NCBI RefSeq assembly: GCF_000208925.1
Contig: NW_001914870.1
Location: 92,103-156,102, forward strand
From: Entamoeba histolytica HM-1:IMSS
Lineage: Eukaryota; Evosea; Mastigamoebida; Endamoebidae
Reading direction: 5' to 3'
DNA: 64,000 nt
How positions within the stretch are numbered: the stretch's first letter is position 1; each line of letters begins with the position of its first letter. The notes beneath the pieces are model-generated. The model did not search any database and had not been told where the DNA came from. It was given only the letters and a program-made list of their open reading frames with translations. This document shows, in pieces, positions 41,219 to 51,000 of this stretch. Both the position numbers and the translations under genes were made by a program.

Positions 41219-42016
41219 ATGATTCTTCACCAAAATTTCAATATTATAATTATTTTAAGTTGTATTTTTTCATTAAGTTATAGTTTTGAACAAAATTATG
41301 AAATTGTTCATCAAAAAAGAGTATTAACAGAAGGACAAAAGATAGCATTAAGGAATAGACAATTTGTAATTAATTATTATAAGAATTTAGCAAAAGAACA
41401 AATGAAGAGAAGAAAAATTATTAAATATGATTCACCATCATATGATGACATTGCTGATAAACAACGAAATGAGTTAAGTAATGTTTATAATGAAATTCTT
41501 CAAAAGAAATTAAGAGAAAAAGCAAGAATGGAAGTTATGAAAGAAATAAAAGCAAAAGAGGCAAAAACAGAACAAGAGTTATTTGAGAAATTTAAAGAAG
41601 AAGAACGTCAAAAAATTCTCAAAGACACACAAAAAAGACTTCAAATAGAACTTATGAAAAGAAAAGAAGAAGAAAAAAGAGCAAGAATTAAGAAAGAACG
41701 TCAAAGAAAAGAACGAGAATTACAACGTTTAGAACAAGAAAGAGATTTAATGTTTAAAAAACAACTTAGAAGAATGTTATTAAAGAGAAAGAAAGATTAT
41801 GATAAATACTCTCGTGAAGCAGAAAAAAGAAAACAAATAGAAGAAAATCAAAGAGTCAAAGCAGCTCAAGAAAGAAAAGAATTTGAAAGAAGACGTTTTG
41901 CAGAAATGCAAAAAATACAATTAGAATCTCAAAATCAAGAAGAGTCAAAAAGAAGTCGAAATGAATTACAAAAAGAGTTGTCTAAATTTAAAGACATGCT
42001 AAAAGGACGTATTTAG
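41219..42016 (+). CDS. Secreted coiled-coil protein, Arg/Lys/Glu-rich
   Basis: A 265-residue protein with a clear N-terminal signal peptide (hydrophobic 9-21, ending SLSYSFEQ). The rest, from about residue 100 to the end, is one long charged helix with KxxEE/RxxR heptads typical of single alpha-helix or coiled-coil segments. No enzyme motif and no membrane span after the signal. A strongly basic rod entering the secretory pathway is unusual; ER or vesicle lumen, or secretion, is possible. GAACTAAA lies about 30 bp upstream. I do not know the function. Confidence 0.7.
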   Translation: MILHQNFNIIIILSCIFSLSYSFEQNYEIVHQKRVLTEGQKIALRNRQFVINYYKNLAKEQMKRRKIIKYDSPSYDDIADKQRNELSNVYNEILQKKLREKARMEVMKEIKAKEAKTEQELFEKFKEEERQKILKDTQKRLQIELMKRKEEEKRARIKKERQRKERELQRLEQERDLMFKKQLRRMLLKRKKDYDKYSREAEKRKQIEENQRVKAAQERKEFERRRFAEMQKIQLESQNQEESKRSRNELQKELSKFKDMLKGRI

Positions 42017-42298
42017 TTTTTATTCTTATTCACTTAATACTATTGTGTTTAATAAAACATTCTATTTGTTTATTATCAATTATTTTTGATGTTTTACAAT
42101 TATAAGTTCTTTTAATTTTTAGATTATCTATTTATAAAATAGGGTTAGGTTTAACAAGAATTACCCTTAAATAAAGAAAAATATTTTAGGAATTATGGAA
42201 GGAAAATAGAGAGTAATTGATGTAAGAAAAAAGAAAAGAATCAGATTCATTTTCATGTCTAATTTTGAACAAGAAAACAAAGAACTGTTATTGAAGTA
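42017..42298. other. Spacer with a telomere-like TAGGGTTAGG run
   Basis: 282 bp between two plus-strand genes. TAGGGTTAGGTTTAAC (42140-42155) contains the inverse of the AACCCTA core, about 150 bp before the METTL13-like ATG. A 14-codon frame from ATG 42255 ends in TAA overlapping the start ATG, but it also contains a GAAC run, so it is probably promoter rather than transcribed leader. Confidence 0.35.
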
Positions 42299-43546
42299 AT
42301 GACTAACATTAAAGGATTTGACTCAACCCTTTTAGAGAAAGTCAGAGAAATACATCCTAATGAAAAGTTTACATTACCATATTATATTAATGAAGTTTAT
42401 CCAAAATATACATTCCTTGTAATTGATTGTCCAAAACCACAAAATATTCCAATTGCAGTATTTGTTGTTCCACAAGGAAGTGAGAATGAATATCATTATG
42501 CCACTGATGAAGGTAATAAAGACCTTTGTCAAGCTATTAGTGCAGAAAGGGTTCTTCTTGTTTTTATTGATCCACATTATACAGTTGAAAATTTAGAATC
42601 AATTATTAAAGAACTTGGTCTTATTTCAAAAGAATTAATTCCAAAAGGAATGAAATCTAATGATGCACCAATTCTTACTGCAGAAGAAGGAGTTGGAAAT
42701 AGAAAATTATTGTTTGAAAAGAAATCAGATTATAATGGAAATGTTTTAGTTGAAGAAACAAGTAATGACGATGGAAGTTCTATAAGAAGAATGAAATTTG
42801 AAGGATTTAGAACAGTTGTTCAATCAGAAGCTGTTGTTGTTAATGGAAAACTAAATGTTGAAAAATCAATTTTACAATCACCATATCTTGATGCCATACG
42901 TATTGGTATGTGTTTCTTTTGGCATTCTAAAGTAGATCTTCCATTTAGAGTAGTTATTATTGGAGCTGGAGGATGTACATTAACACTTGGTATTAAAACA
43001 TTACTTCCAGAATCACGTATTGTCAGTGTTGATGTAGATCCAGTAGTTGTTGAAGCAGCATCCAAATATTTCTTTGCAACACATGAAGAAACAACAGCAG
43101 TAATTACTATGAATGGAATTGAATATCTTACTAATTTAGCACATAAAAGTGAAATGTCTATGCTTCAAAACGCAGTTCATGCAATTATTATTGATGTAGA
43201 TAATAAAACAACATCAGACAAAGAATTAATTGGTCCACCATTACCATTTGTACAACAAAATTGTATTGTTAATATGGTTAAATCATTATTTACAGCAAAT
43301 ATGAATTCTATTACACCACCAATGATAATTTATAATATTGTAGCTCGTGATTCTCAATTAAGAAAATCTACAATTCTTGATTTAGCTAAGTATTTTAAAC
43401 AAGTTTATGTCTGGCAAGGTGGAGATGATATTAATACAGTAGTTTTTGCATTCCCACATCAAATTCAACAATATAATATTAAAGAAGATGCACCAGAAAA
43501 TAAAGAATTTAAAGAATTTTTATCACATTTACAACAAGTAAGATGA
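42299..43546 (+). CDS. METTL13-like (eEF1A-KNMT C-terminal type) methyltransferase
   Basis: A 415-residue class I SAM-dependent methyltransferase. VVIIGAGGCTLTLG (about 218-231) is the SAM-binding motif I and VDVDPVVVEAASKYF (about 243-257) is the acidic post-I motif. IIDVDNKT follows as the motif IV-like strand. The spermidine-synthase-like layout with a preceding beta domain (SSIRRMKFEGFRTVVQSE) matches the C-terminal half of METTL13, which methylates eEF1A at its N-terminus. The N-terminal methyltransferase of human METTL13 is not present. Substrate here is inferred. Single exon. Confidence 0.72.
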   Translation: MTNIKGFDSTLLEKVREIHPNEKFTLPYYINEVYPKYTFLVIDCPKPQNIPIAVFVVPQGSENEYHYATDEGNKDLCQAISAERVLLVFIDPHYTVENLESIIKELGLISKELIPKGMKSNDAPILTAEEGVGNRKLLFEKKSDYNGNVLVEETSNDDGSSIRRMKFEGFRTVVQSEAVVVNGKLNVEKSILQSPYLDAIRIGMCFFWHSKVDLPFRVVIIGAGGCTLTLGIKTLLPESRIVSVDVDPVVVEAASKYFFATHEETTAVITMNGIEYLTNLAHKSEMSMLQNAVHAIIIDVDNKTTSDKELIGPPLPFVQQNCIVNMVKSLFTANMNSITPPMIIYNIVARDSQLRKSTILDLAKYFKQVYVWQGGDDINTVVFAFPHQIQQYNIKEDAPENKEFKEFLSHLQQVR

Positions 43547-43657
43547 ATAATTGATTTTATTAAACAAAACAAATTACTTTTTTAAGTTTTATCAAAGAAT
43601 TTTTACGTATTTATCGTTTATAAAAAGAAATGAACTTAAAAGTTTTAATTTCATTCA

Positions 43658-44065
43658 ATGAGTATTACTCCTTCTCTTTGTGATAAATTAGAAAAAGAAT
43701 GGAGAACAGTTCATAAGGATAATGTAAATAAAGAATATATTAGACATGAAATTGAAAAAGAATTAAATTCAAGGTCTGTTCATGTCAGTAATGTTGAATA
43801 TACAACTACAAAAGAAGAATTAGAAGACTTATTTGAAAGATGTGGTGTTGTATTAAAAGTTAATATTCCTATCAATCAATTCACTCAAACAACAATGGGA
43901 TATGCTAATATTGAATTTAAAAATTCTAATGCTGTTGAAAAAGCAATAAAATTAACAGGAACTAATTTAAATGGAAGATATATTGAAGTTTCTAAAAAAA
44001 TAACGTTTGATAAAAGGAAGAATGATAGAACAGATTTTAGTTGGTTCTTTAATGATTTAGATTAA
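43658..44065 (+). CDS. Nuclear poly(A)-binding protein-like RRM protein (PABPN1/Pab2-like)
   Basis: A 135-residue protein. A helical N-terminus with EIEKELNSRSVHVSN precedes one RRM at about 38-118 with VHVSNVEY (RNP2) and MGYANIEF (RNP1). The combination of RSVHVSNVEYTTTKEELEDLF, a short acidic tail and the size is that of PABPN1/Pab2. These bind poly(A) during nuclear polyadenylation. No Ala-rich or C-terminal RGG tail is seen. The last residues are acidic (FFNDLD). Confidence 0.8.
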   Translation: MSITPSLCDKLEKEWRTVHKDNVNKEYIRHEIEKELNSRSVHVSNVEYTTTKEELEDLFERCGVVLKVNIPINQFTQTTMGYANIEFKNSNAVEKAIKLTGTNLNGRYIEVSKKITFDKRKNDRTDFSWFFNDLD

Positions 44066-44272
44066 ATTTATAAGAAGTTCTTCTTCATTCGGTTAGTGAA
44101 TAGTCTGAAAATGAAGATAATTAATCACAAAATAACAAAAGGTTTTGACAAATGAAGAAAAAACAGAAAAATAATAACGCCAGTAATAACCACGTTGAGA
44201 AGACTCATCATAAAATTTTACATAATTAATAGTAAATTCAATAATAAAGAAATTAGTATATAGAAATAAAAG

Positions 44273-44291
44273 GGGTTTAATGTTTAAACCC
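44273..44291. promoter_or_regulatory. GGGTTTAA/TTAAACCC hairpin before seryl-tRNA synthetase
   Basis: Perfect 8-bp inverted arms GGGTTTAA and TTAAACCC with a 3-nt loop, ending 25 bp upstream of the SerRS ATG. Position is where the core promoter or transcription start would be. It includes AAACCC, partly like the element before the ribosomal genes. Confidence 0.45.
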
Positions 44292-44316
44292 AAGATTAGT
44301 TTTAGTTTAATCATAC

Positions 44317-45678
44317 ATGGGACTTGATATTAATTTATTTAGAAATCAACCAGACGTTATTAAAGAATCACAAAAAAAGAGAGGAGCATCAGTAGAAATT
44401 GTTGATGAAATTCTTGCACTTGATAATGAATGGAAAAAAGAAGGATTTACTCTTGACCAAACTAGAAAAGAGCTTGGAAAGATTCAAAAAGAATTAGGTA
44501 TGCTTCACAAAAATAAAGAAAATCCACCAACAAAAGAAGTTCTTGCAGAATATGATGTTAAAAAGAAAGCATGTGAAAGTAAAATTGCTGAATTAGAGAA
44601 ATCAGTTTCTGAATTGAAAGTTAAAATTGATGCAAAAATTAAGTCAGTTGGAAATATTGTTCCAGACTCAGTTCCAGTTGAAATGGATGAAAAATTTAAT
44701 AAAATAGAAGTTACTTATGGTGAATGTACTCCAAAATTATATCATCATCATGAACTTATTCATATGATTGGTGGAGCTGATACTGAAAGAGCTGTAAAAG
44801 TTGCAGGACATAGAGGTTATTATCTTAAAGGATGGGGATTTAAATTAAATCAAGCCCTTATTAATTATGGTACTAATTTCTTAGAACAAAGAGGATTTAC
44901 TCCAATTCAAACACCATATTTTATGAGAAGAGAATTAATGGCTAAAACTGCACAATTATCAGATTTTGATGAAACATTATACCATGTTGGAACTGGTAAG
45001 GATGTTGAATTAGACGATCAAAAATATTTAATTGCTACTTCAGAACAACCATTAACTGCACTTCATGCTGGAGAATGGATTCTTCCAAAACAATTACCAA
45101 TTAGATATATGGGATTCTCTACTAACTTTAGAAAAGAGGCTGGAGCTCATGGAAAAGATACTTGGGGTATCTTTAGAGTTCATCAATTTGAAAAGATTGA
45201 ACAATTTTGTATGACACTTCCTGATAAATCTTGGGAAATGCATGAAGAAATGATTAAAAATTCACGTGATTTCTTTGAATCACTTAAGATTCCTTACAGA
45301 GTCGTTAATATTGTCTCAGGAGCTCTTAATAATGCTGCTGCTAAGAAATATGATCTTGAAGGATATTTCCCAGGATTTAATGAATACAGAGAACTTGTCT
45401 CATGCAGTAATTGTACTGACTATCAAAGCAGAGAGCTTGAAGTAAGATTACAAACTGACAAGAAAGACAAAACTAAAAGTTATGTCCATATGCTTAATTC
45501 TACTTTATGTGCTACTGAAAGAGCTCTTTGTTGTATCTTAGAAAACTATCAATGTGAAGATGGTATTATTGTTCCAGAAGTCCTTAGACCTTATGTTGGT
45601 GGTGTTGAAAAGATTCCATTTATTGCTCCAAAACCAGTTTGGGCTAAAGAAGAAAAGAAATCAACTAAAAAGAACTAA
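44317..45678 (+). CDS. Cytosolic seryl-tRNA synthetase
   Basis: A 453-residue class II synthetase charging tRNA-Ser. The N-terminal antiparallel coiled coil (about 40-115) that grips the tRNA is followed by the catalytic domain. Motif 1 includes GFTPIQTPYFMRRELM and the serine site is near TSEQPLTALH. Motif 2 is FRKEAGAHGKDTWGIFRVHQF with the conserved FRxE, and motif 3 has NGALNN-like spacing and ERALCCILENYQ with the terminal arginine. Length is usual. It is the eukaryotic type with a short Lys-rich C-terminus. A clear hairpin in the 3' flank follows. Confidence 0.95.
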   Translation: MGLDINLFRNQPDVIKESQKKRGASVEIVDEILALDNEWKKEGFTLDQTRKELGKIQKELGMLHKNKENPPTKEVLAEYDVKKKACESKIAELEKSVSELKVKIDAKIKSVGNIVPDSVPVEMDEKFNKIEVTYGECTPKLYHHHELIHMIGGADTERAVKVAGHRGYYLKGWGFKLNQALINYGTNFLEQRGFTPIQTPYFMRRELMAKTAQLSDFDETLYHVGTGKDVELDDQKYLIATSEQPLTALHAGEWILPKQLPIRYMGFSTNFRKEAGAHGKDTWGIFRVHQFEKIEQFCMTLPDKSWEMHEEMIKNSRDFFESLKIPYRVVNIVSGALNNAAAKKYDLEGYFPGFNEYRELVSCSNCTDYQSRELEVRLQTDKKDKTKSYVHMLNSTLCATERALCCILENYQCEDGIIVPEVLRPYVGGVEKIPFIAPKPVWAKEEKKSTKKN

Positions 45679-46375
45679 ATAAAAAATTCTCCTTTTTTTT
45701 AACTTTAATGATTTTATTTTCTTTTATTTAAAAATTTAAATTAAAAGAAAATATAAAAATTTTAGAATGAATTGTTTTGATAAATAAAATATTCTTTCAA
45801 AGGAATGAGAAGAGTATTTGTGGTATTATTTAAAAAACACTATTTAATCATTTTGTTTTAATGATACCAAAAAATCTTGAATAGAATTAAGTCTAATATT
45901 AAAATTATATATCAAAGTTTGTTATTTATTATTTTGTTTATTATTCTTTTTTAATAAATTAAACAACAAAAAAAAATTACAAGAAATATTATAACAGAAA
46001 TTCTTTTTTGATAAGTAAATTATAAAAATACACTCTTTATCAATGATAATGAACATGAAAGAAACTAAGGAACTTCTTATTTTTTTGGTATAAAGAATAG
46101 TAATAATAACTATGTTTATCAAATACTTTTTGTTTAAAATTTCATAGTAATTGGAGTTGAATGCAAATATTAACATATATAGTTTTCTGTCTTTATCACC
46201 AATATAATTTGAAGATCAACTTTGTTTATTTAAAGACACTCTCACTGATAATAAACTTAATAGAGAAGCAAAGCATTTATGAATTGTTTATACTTAAAAA
46301 AAAAAGAATAAACTTATTCATTAAATCAATGAAAACACAATTCAATAAAAAGAAATTAAAATATTAAAGACTCCT
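45679..46375. other. Convergent spacer, SerRS to RhoGAP
   Basis: 697 bp, AT-rich. Short reading frames on both strands (for example 46161-46367) are low-complexity and unconvincing. The inverted repeat at 45715-45753 is the only distinct structure. No gene assigned. Confidence 0.4.
45715..45753. repeat. 12-bp inverted repeat in the SerRS 3' flank
   Basis: Arms TATTTTCTTTTA (45715-45726) and TAAAAGAAAATA (45742-45753) with a 15-nt loop, beginning 37 bp after the SerRS stop. Similar symmetric elements lie between other convergent pairs (12324-12345, 18264-18308). A role in 3' end formation is possible. Confidence 0.45.
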
Positions 46376-47791
46376 TTACATAGATGATTGTTTTGAAATC
46401 ACATCACCATTACACTTATCAAAAGGAGATTTAATTGGTCCAATTACTTTTTGGCGTACGTCTGGATTCATAAAGAAAGGACCAGAACGACATATTTTCC
46501 CAGGGATGGTAGTTTCTATTTGTTTTTGTGAAGAGGTAATTGTTGTACTATCAGTTTTTTTCTTTGTATTATTTTCTTGACTTAAAATTTCAAGGATATC
46601 CCCACAAGAAGCTCTTGACCTATTTGAATAATGTAAAAAACTTGTTTTTGACATTTTTAAATCGTCTTTAAGTGGTGGACTTAGAGATGGTGAATTTCCA
46701 CGATTAAAATTGAATTGATACTCTCCTTGTATGTCTTCTCCTCTTGGAGAAGATGTAATTGGAGAAGAAAATCCAGAAGAAGGTTTCTTATAAGAAGAAC
46801 GAAATCCTTTTTTTATGTCATTTCGAATTATTTGTGCTATAGAAGATAAGTCAACACAAGAAGGAGAGAATGCAGGAAATGTTGGTAAAGTCATTCCTTT
46901 ATTCATGTTTCTCTTTTCAATTTCACAAAACATTTCATCGAAATGAGTTAATAAGAAACTAAAAGATTCAACTGCTCCAAGTGTATATTCCATTTGATCA
47001 GTTGATTTCGTCAGTTGAGGAGAACATACAGTAAGAGCAATACAAGTAGAGAGATTATATGCATTCATTTTATTTTTTTCAGAGTTATGAACAACTTTCT
47101 TTAAAAAATGAAGAATAAACCATAAAGTATCTTGATTTGCTTCAGGTAACTGACAGATGAATTGTTTTATATTAGAACCTCCTTTAGGTAATTGAATAAA
47201 TTGTTCATATAAATTGAAGGGAATTAATGGCTCTAGCATTTCTCTTAAATATAATTTCAAAAATGAAGCAGCAATAAAACAATCATCTTCTTGAGTAAAT
47301 TGAATGTCTTGGTCATGTTCAACAAGATCTTTTATTCTATCAATATCTTTAGCATTTCCATTCATTCGAAAAATTCCTTCAACATTAATACCATTATTCT
47401 GTTCAAGATATTCAATACATCTATAAATTGGATTAGGAACTCTCCACCCACTTTTTCTTATAGCAACTAATAAAGGAAATCCAAGAACACCAATGTTATG
47501 AGTAAAATAAGATAATTTATTAATCCAATACCAATACTCACATTTATCTTTACAAATAAAATAATATTCTTTGTCAAACACAATTTCAAAACTTAGTTTT
47601 ATTTCTTCTTCTTTCATTCCTTTAACTTCTGGATGTAATTTAAGATATGCCTTTCTTAAAATAATCGGTACTTGTCTTCCAATTTGTAATATTTCCATAT
47701 CATTATATATATAATATGTTACCTCTTTTTCTTCTATTACTTTTCCTTTCCATAAATGAATTGTATGATACCCCTCCTCCACTTTCTCCAT
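46376..47791 (-). CDS. RhoGAP protein with PH-like N-terminus
   Basis: A 471-residue protein. Residues 8-100 fit a divergent PH-like domain ending in the typical tryptophan helix (WYWINKLSYF). The RhoGAP domain spans about 103-290. GIFRMNG has the arginine finger R142, and KLYLREMLEPLIPF and LPEANQDTLWFILHFL are standard blocks. It should stimulate GTP hydrolysis by Rho/Rac GTPases at the membrane and so control actin. The C-terminal 160 residues are Ser-rich and probably disordered. Single exon. Confidence 0.9.
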   Translation of the reverse strand: MEKVEEGYHTIHLWKGKVIEEKEVTYYIYNDMEILQIGRQVPIILRKAYLKLHPEVKGMKEEEIKLSFEIVFDKEYYFICKDKCEYWYWINKLSYFTHNIGVLGFPLLVAIRKSGWRVPNPIYRCIEYLEQNNGINVEGIFRMNGNAKDIDRIKDLVEHDQDIQFTQEDDCFIAASFLKLYLREMLEPLIPFNLYEQFIQLPKGGSNIKQFICQLPEANQDTLWFILHFLKKVVHNSEKNKMNAYNLSTCIALTVCSPQLTKSTDQMEYTLGAVESFSFLLTHFDEMFCEIEKRNMNKGMTLPTFPAFSPSCVDLSSIAQIIRNDIKKGFRSSYKKPSSGFSSPITSSPRGEDIQGEYQFNFNRGNSPSLSPPLKDDLKMSKTSFLHYSNRSRASCGDILEILSQENNTKKKTDSTTITSSQKQIETTIPGKICRSGPFFMNPDVRQKVIGPIKSPFDKCNGDVISKQSSM

Positions 47792-48082
47792 CCGCTAATG
47801 ATTTAAGTTCTTTTTTAAGTCTTTTTCTTTCTTCTGAATTGTTTCTCTTTTCAAATTATCAAAACATCTTTTCTCATTTTATATTAAAAAAATATAAACC
47901 TTTTAAAATTATCTTTTTAATAAATTATATTAAAATTTAATATTATAGTTTTTCTTTCTTTTTATCATTTTTGTTCAATGAATCTTAACAATTTCTTTAA
48001 ATCCAAAAAATTAATATTTTTCATTTAATAAAAGTAATAACAAATTTATTATTATAAAAAACCATTCAATGTTATTCAATCT
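47792..48082. other. RhoGAP promoter / RRP12 3' spacer
   Basis: 291 bp between two minus-strand genes. T-rich on the left and A/T mixed towards 48080. No gene or strong motif. Confidence 0.3.
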
Positions 48083-51000
48083 TTATTTCTTTATTGTTCT
48101 TTTTCTTGAAAGTCTAATTGGTTTTTTTAGACTGACACTTCCTTTATCCTTTTTCATTAATGTTTTAAAAGCTGTTTCTGTTTCTAATTTAGTTTTCTTT
48201 GTGGATCGTTTTAATGGAACATAAGCATATGGCTGTACTCCATTCTTCATAACATCTCCTTGAGCTTTTTTAGCTTTAAACCTCTTTCCAACTTCGTCAT
48301 TAATTCTTTTCTTTCTTTCACTTTGTTCAAGTTTCTTTTTTAACAACTTTCTTTCAAAGGTTCTTGTTTTTGGTGTTTTTTGTTCAACTACTTTCTTTTC
48401 TTTTTCCATTCCATCTTCGTTTTGTTCTTCTTCAACACCTTCTTCACTTTCATTTTGTTCTTCTTCATTAACTACTAACTTACCTTCAGCATCAACTGGG
48501 AAGTCAGTCTCTCCTATTTTTCTCATTTTCTTTGGTACAGTTTCTTTTACAAATTTCATTTGTAATAAATCAACATCTTCTGATTCTATCATTCTTTTTC
48601 TTTCATCTTTTTCTTCATTTTCATCTTCACTTTCATATCCTTCAATAATATCTTCTTCATTATCTTCATTCTTTCCTTTTATATTTTTTCCACGTTCCTT
48701 TTCTTTTCTTTCTCTTCTCTTTTTATCTTTTCTATATTTCTTTGCCATTTGAATTAATTCTTTTCCAACTCCAACAACTCCTTCTTCTACAGTATCTTCT
48801 CCATACTTTCTAATTAATTTTTCAATAAATTGTTTAATTTCCATTCGATAATATCTTCTATTATCTTCATTTAATTTACCAAATGCATTTAAGATATCAG
48901 GCATTCGTTCTTTAAACATATCATTATCAAGTTTTAATAATGCTTTAATTGTACTAATAATGCTTTTATTTTCTTCTCTTGATTTACTTAATTTATTAAT
49001 ACAAATATCAAACACTACTTTCTTAGTATTTTCAGATAAATGATCATATCCTTTAATTAAAAATCTTCCTAATGCAATAAATGCACATGATGTAATATGA
49101 GGATCTTCTCCAATAAATGCACAAATCATTTCAAGTACTTTACTATAATGTCCATCATATAATACACCCATTTTATCAATCATTTCAAATGATTCTTCTC
49201 TTGTTTTTCTATTATTTTCTTTTGTTAGTCTAATAACTAAAGCAAGAAATTCAACAGCTTTTTGATTTAATTCAGTTCTACTTAATGATTTAATAACTTC
49301 TAAATAAACATAATAACCTCTAAGAATTGCACGTTCATATACTTTATCATTATATGTTCCCATAACGAACCATGTCTCAATATCAACTCTATGTTTATTA
49401 AACATATAAGTTCCTTGTAATCTAGTAAGTTCAGCTAATGCCTTTAATGTAGATTTTACAATTCTTTGAACACTAACAGTTAACATTGGAACAAGAGCGT
49501 TTAAATAAATTTCTATTGAAGATTCATTTAAAGCAGGAATAAATAAAATACTTAAATTAATAAGTCCAACAGTACGAATAATAGTAATATCATTTTCAAG
49601 TAATTCTTTATGTTTAATAATTTGAACAATAACATTTTTAAATAAAATATTTGCCATTTCACCTTGTGTTTGTTTTAATATATTTTCAATACATTTTAAT
49701 ATTGGTTTTTGTTGAAGAACTGTAGTTTTTTTTGATAATACATTAAATAATGTTAATACTAATTTTTGAGACATTTTTTGAATAACTTCTGGTTGTTTAA
49801 TATGATGAAGAATAGCTCTATTAATTATATCACATCCTAATTTAGTTCTTTCTTCATCATTTAAATATTCAATAATAAGATCAGTCATTTCTGGGAAATA
49901 TTCATAATCAGTTGGATCATTCATAAATACAAGAAGTAATGAAATAAAATGATTTTTAATTATTTGTAAATTTTTAGTTTCAACTTGAGTATTTAATTCA
50001 ATGGATTTAGCAATTAATTTATTAATCATTGGAATACAAGTTTGATATAATGAATAATAAAATTTTAATTCTTCTCTTAAATGACATTTTAATAAAACAG
50101 AAATAAGATAACTATGATTAATAAGATTACCATCACTTCCTCTTTGAACAATAGACACATCTAAATTTAATGGAAGAATTTCTAATACACATTTAACACC
50201 TAAATGTTCAAATGATGAAATTAAACATTTTTCAACAGATTCTCTAATAGCAGTATTTTCATAAAATTTATTCATTAAAGTTAATAAAGGAGCAAATTGA
50301 TTTATAAAATTAGGTTTTCCATGAATAAATAACTTTTTAGCTATTTTTAATGTTTCTTCAAATAATAAATGATTCTTTTTATTAAATAATGTTTCTACAA
50401 CATATGAAATAACGTACTTCACTGGACTTGGTTCTATTGATACAAATGGTTCTGTAAATGCTCTTGTTAAAATATTACCTAATAAATCAGTATATTGTTT
50501 TGCATTCTCTCCTGCATCAAGATAATATTTTCCAACAATTCTAATACATGTTTCAAGTGTTTCACATGCCAATTGAGTATTATATTTTGAAATTGCAATA
50601 GGAAGATTAAATAAAGTAGTTGAATAAGCAATTGATGATTGAATATCAAATGAAGTAGGTGGATGATTTATAAGTGAATTAGAAATAGCTTCTACAACTT
50701 TTGGTTCCATTTTATTCATTAAAGCAGAAGTATAACTTTTATATAAAGCAACTAATAAAGGAGTTTCAACAGCAGTAGTAGATAATTCTGTTAATTTATT
50801 AATTAATGAATTAGCTAATTTTCCTGATAACTTAGAAAGAAGACGAGAAATAAGATGTAAAGTTTTAGCAACAATAGAAGTATTTTTACTTGATAATTTT
50901 TTTAAAAGAGTAGTAACTAATTTCTTTCCAAATGATGATTTAAAAGAAGATTCAGAAATTAAAGTAACAATACATTGATCATAAGCAGTTTCACAATTAT

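Noticed and set aside
42255..42299. Upstream ORF of 14 codons whose TAA overlaps the METTL13-like ATG
   Set aside because: The frame contains a GAAC element, so it is probably promoter, and Entamoeba leaders are usually very short. It is unlikely to be transcribed as a leader.
45922..46367. Two short frames in the SerRS-RhoGAP spacer
   Set aside because: Both are low-complexity Ile/Lys/Asn-rich and lack any supporting signal.
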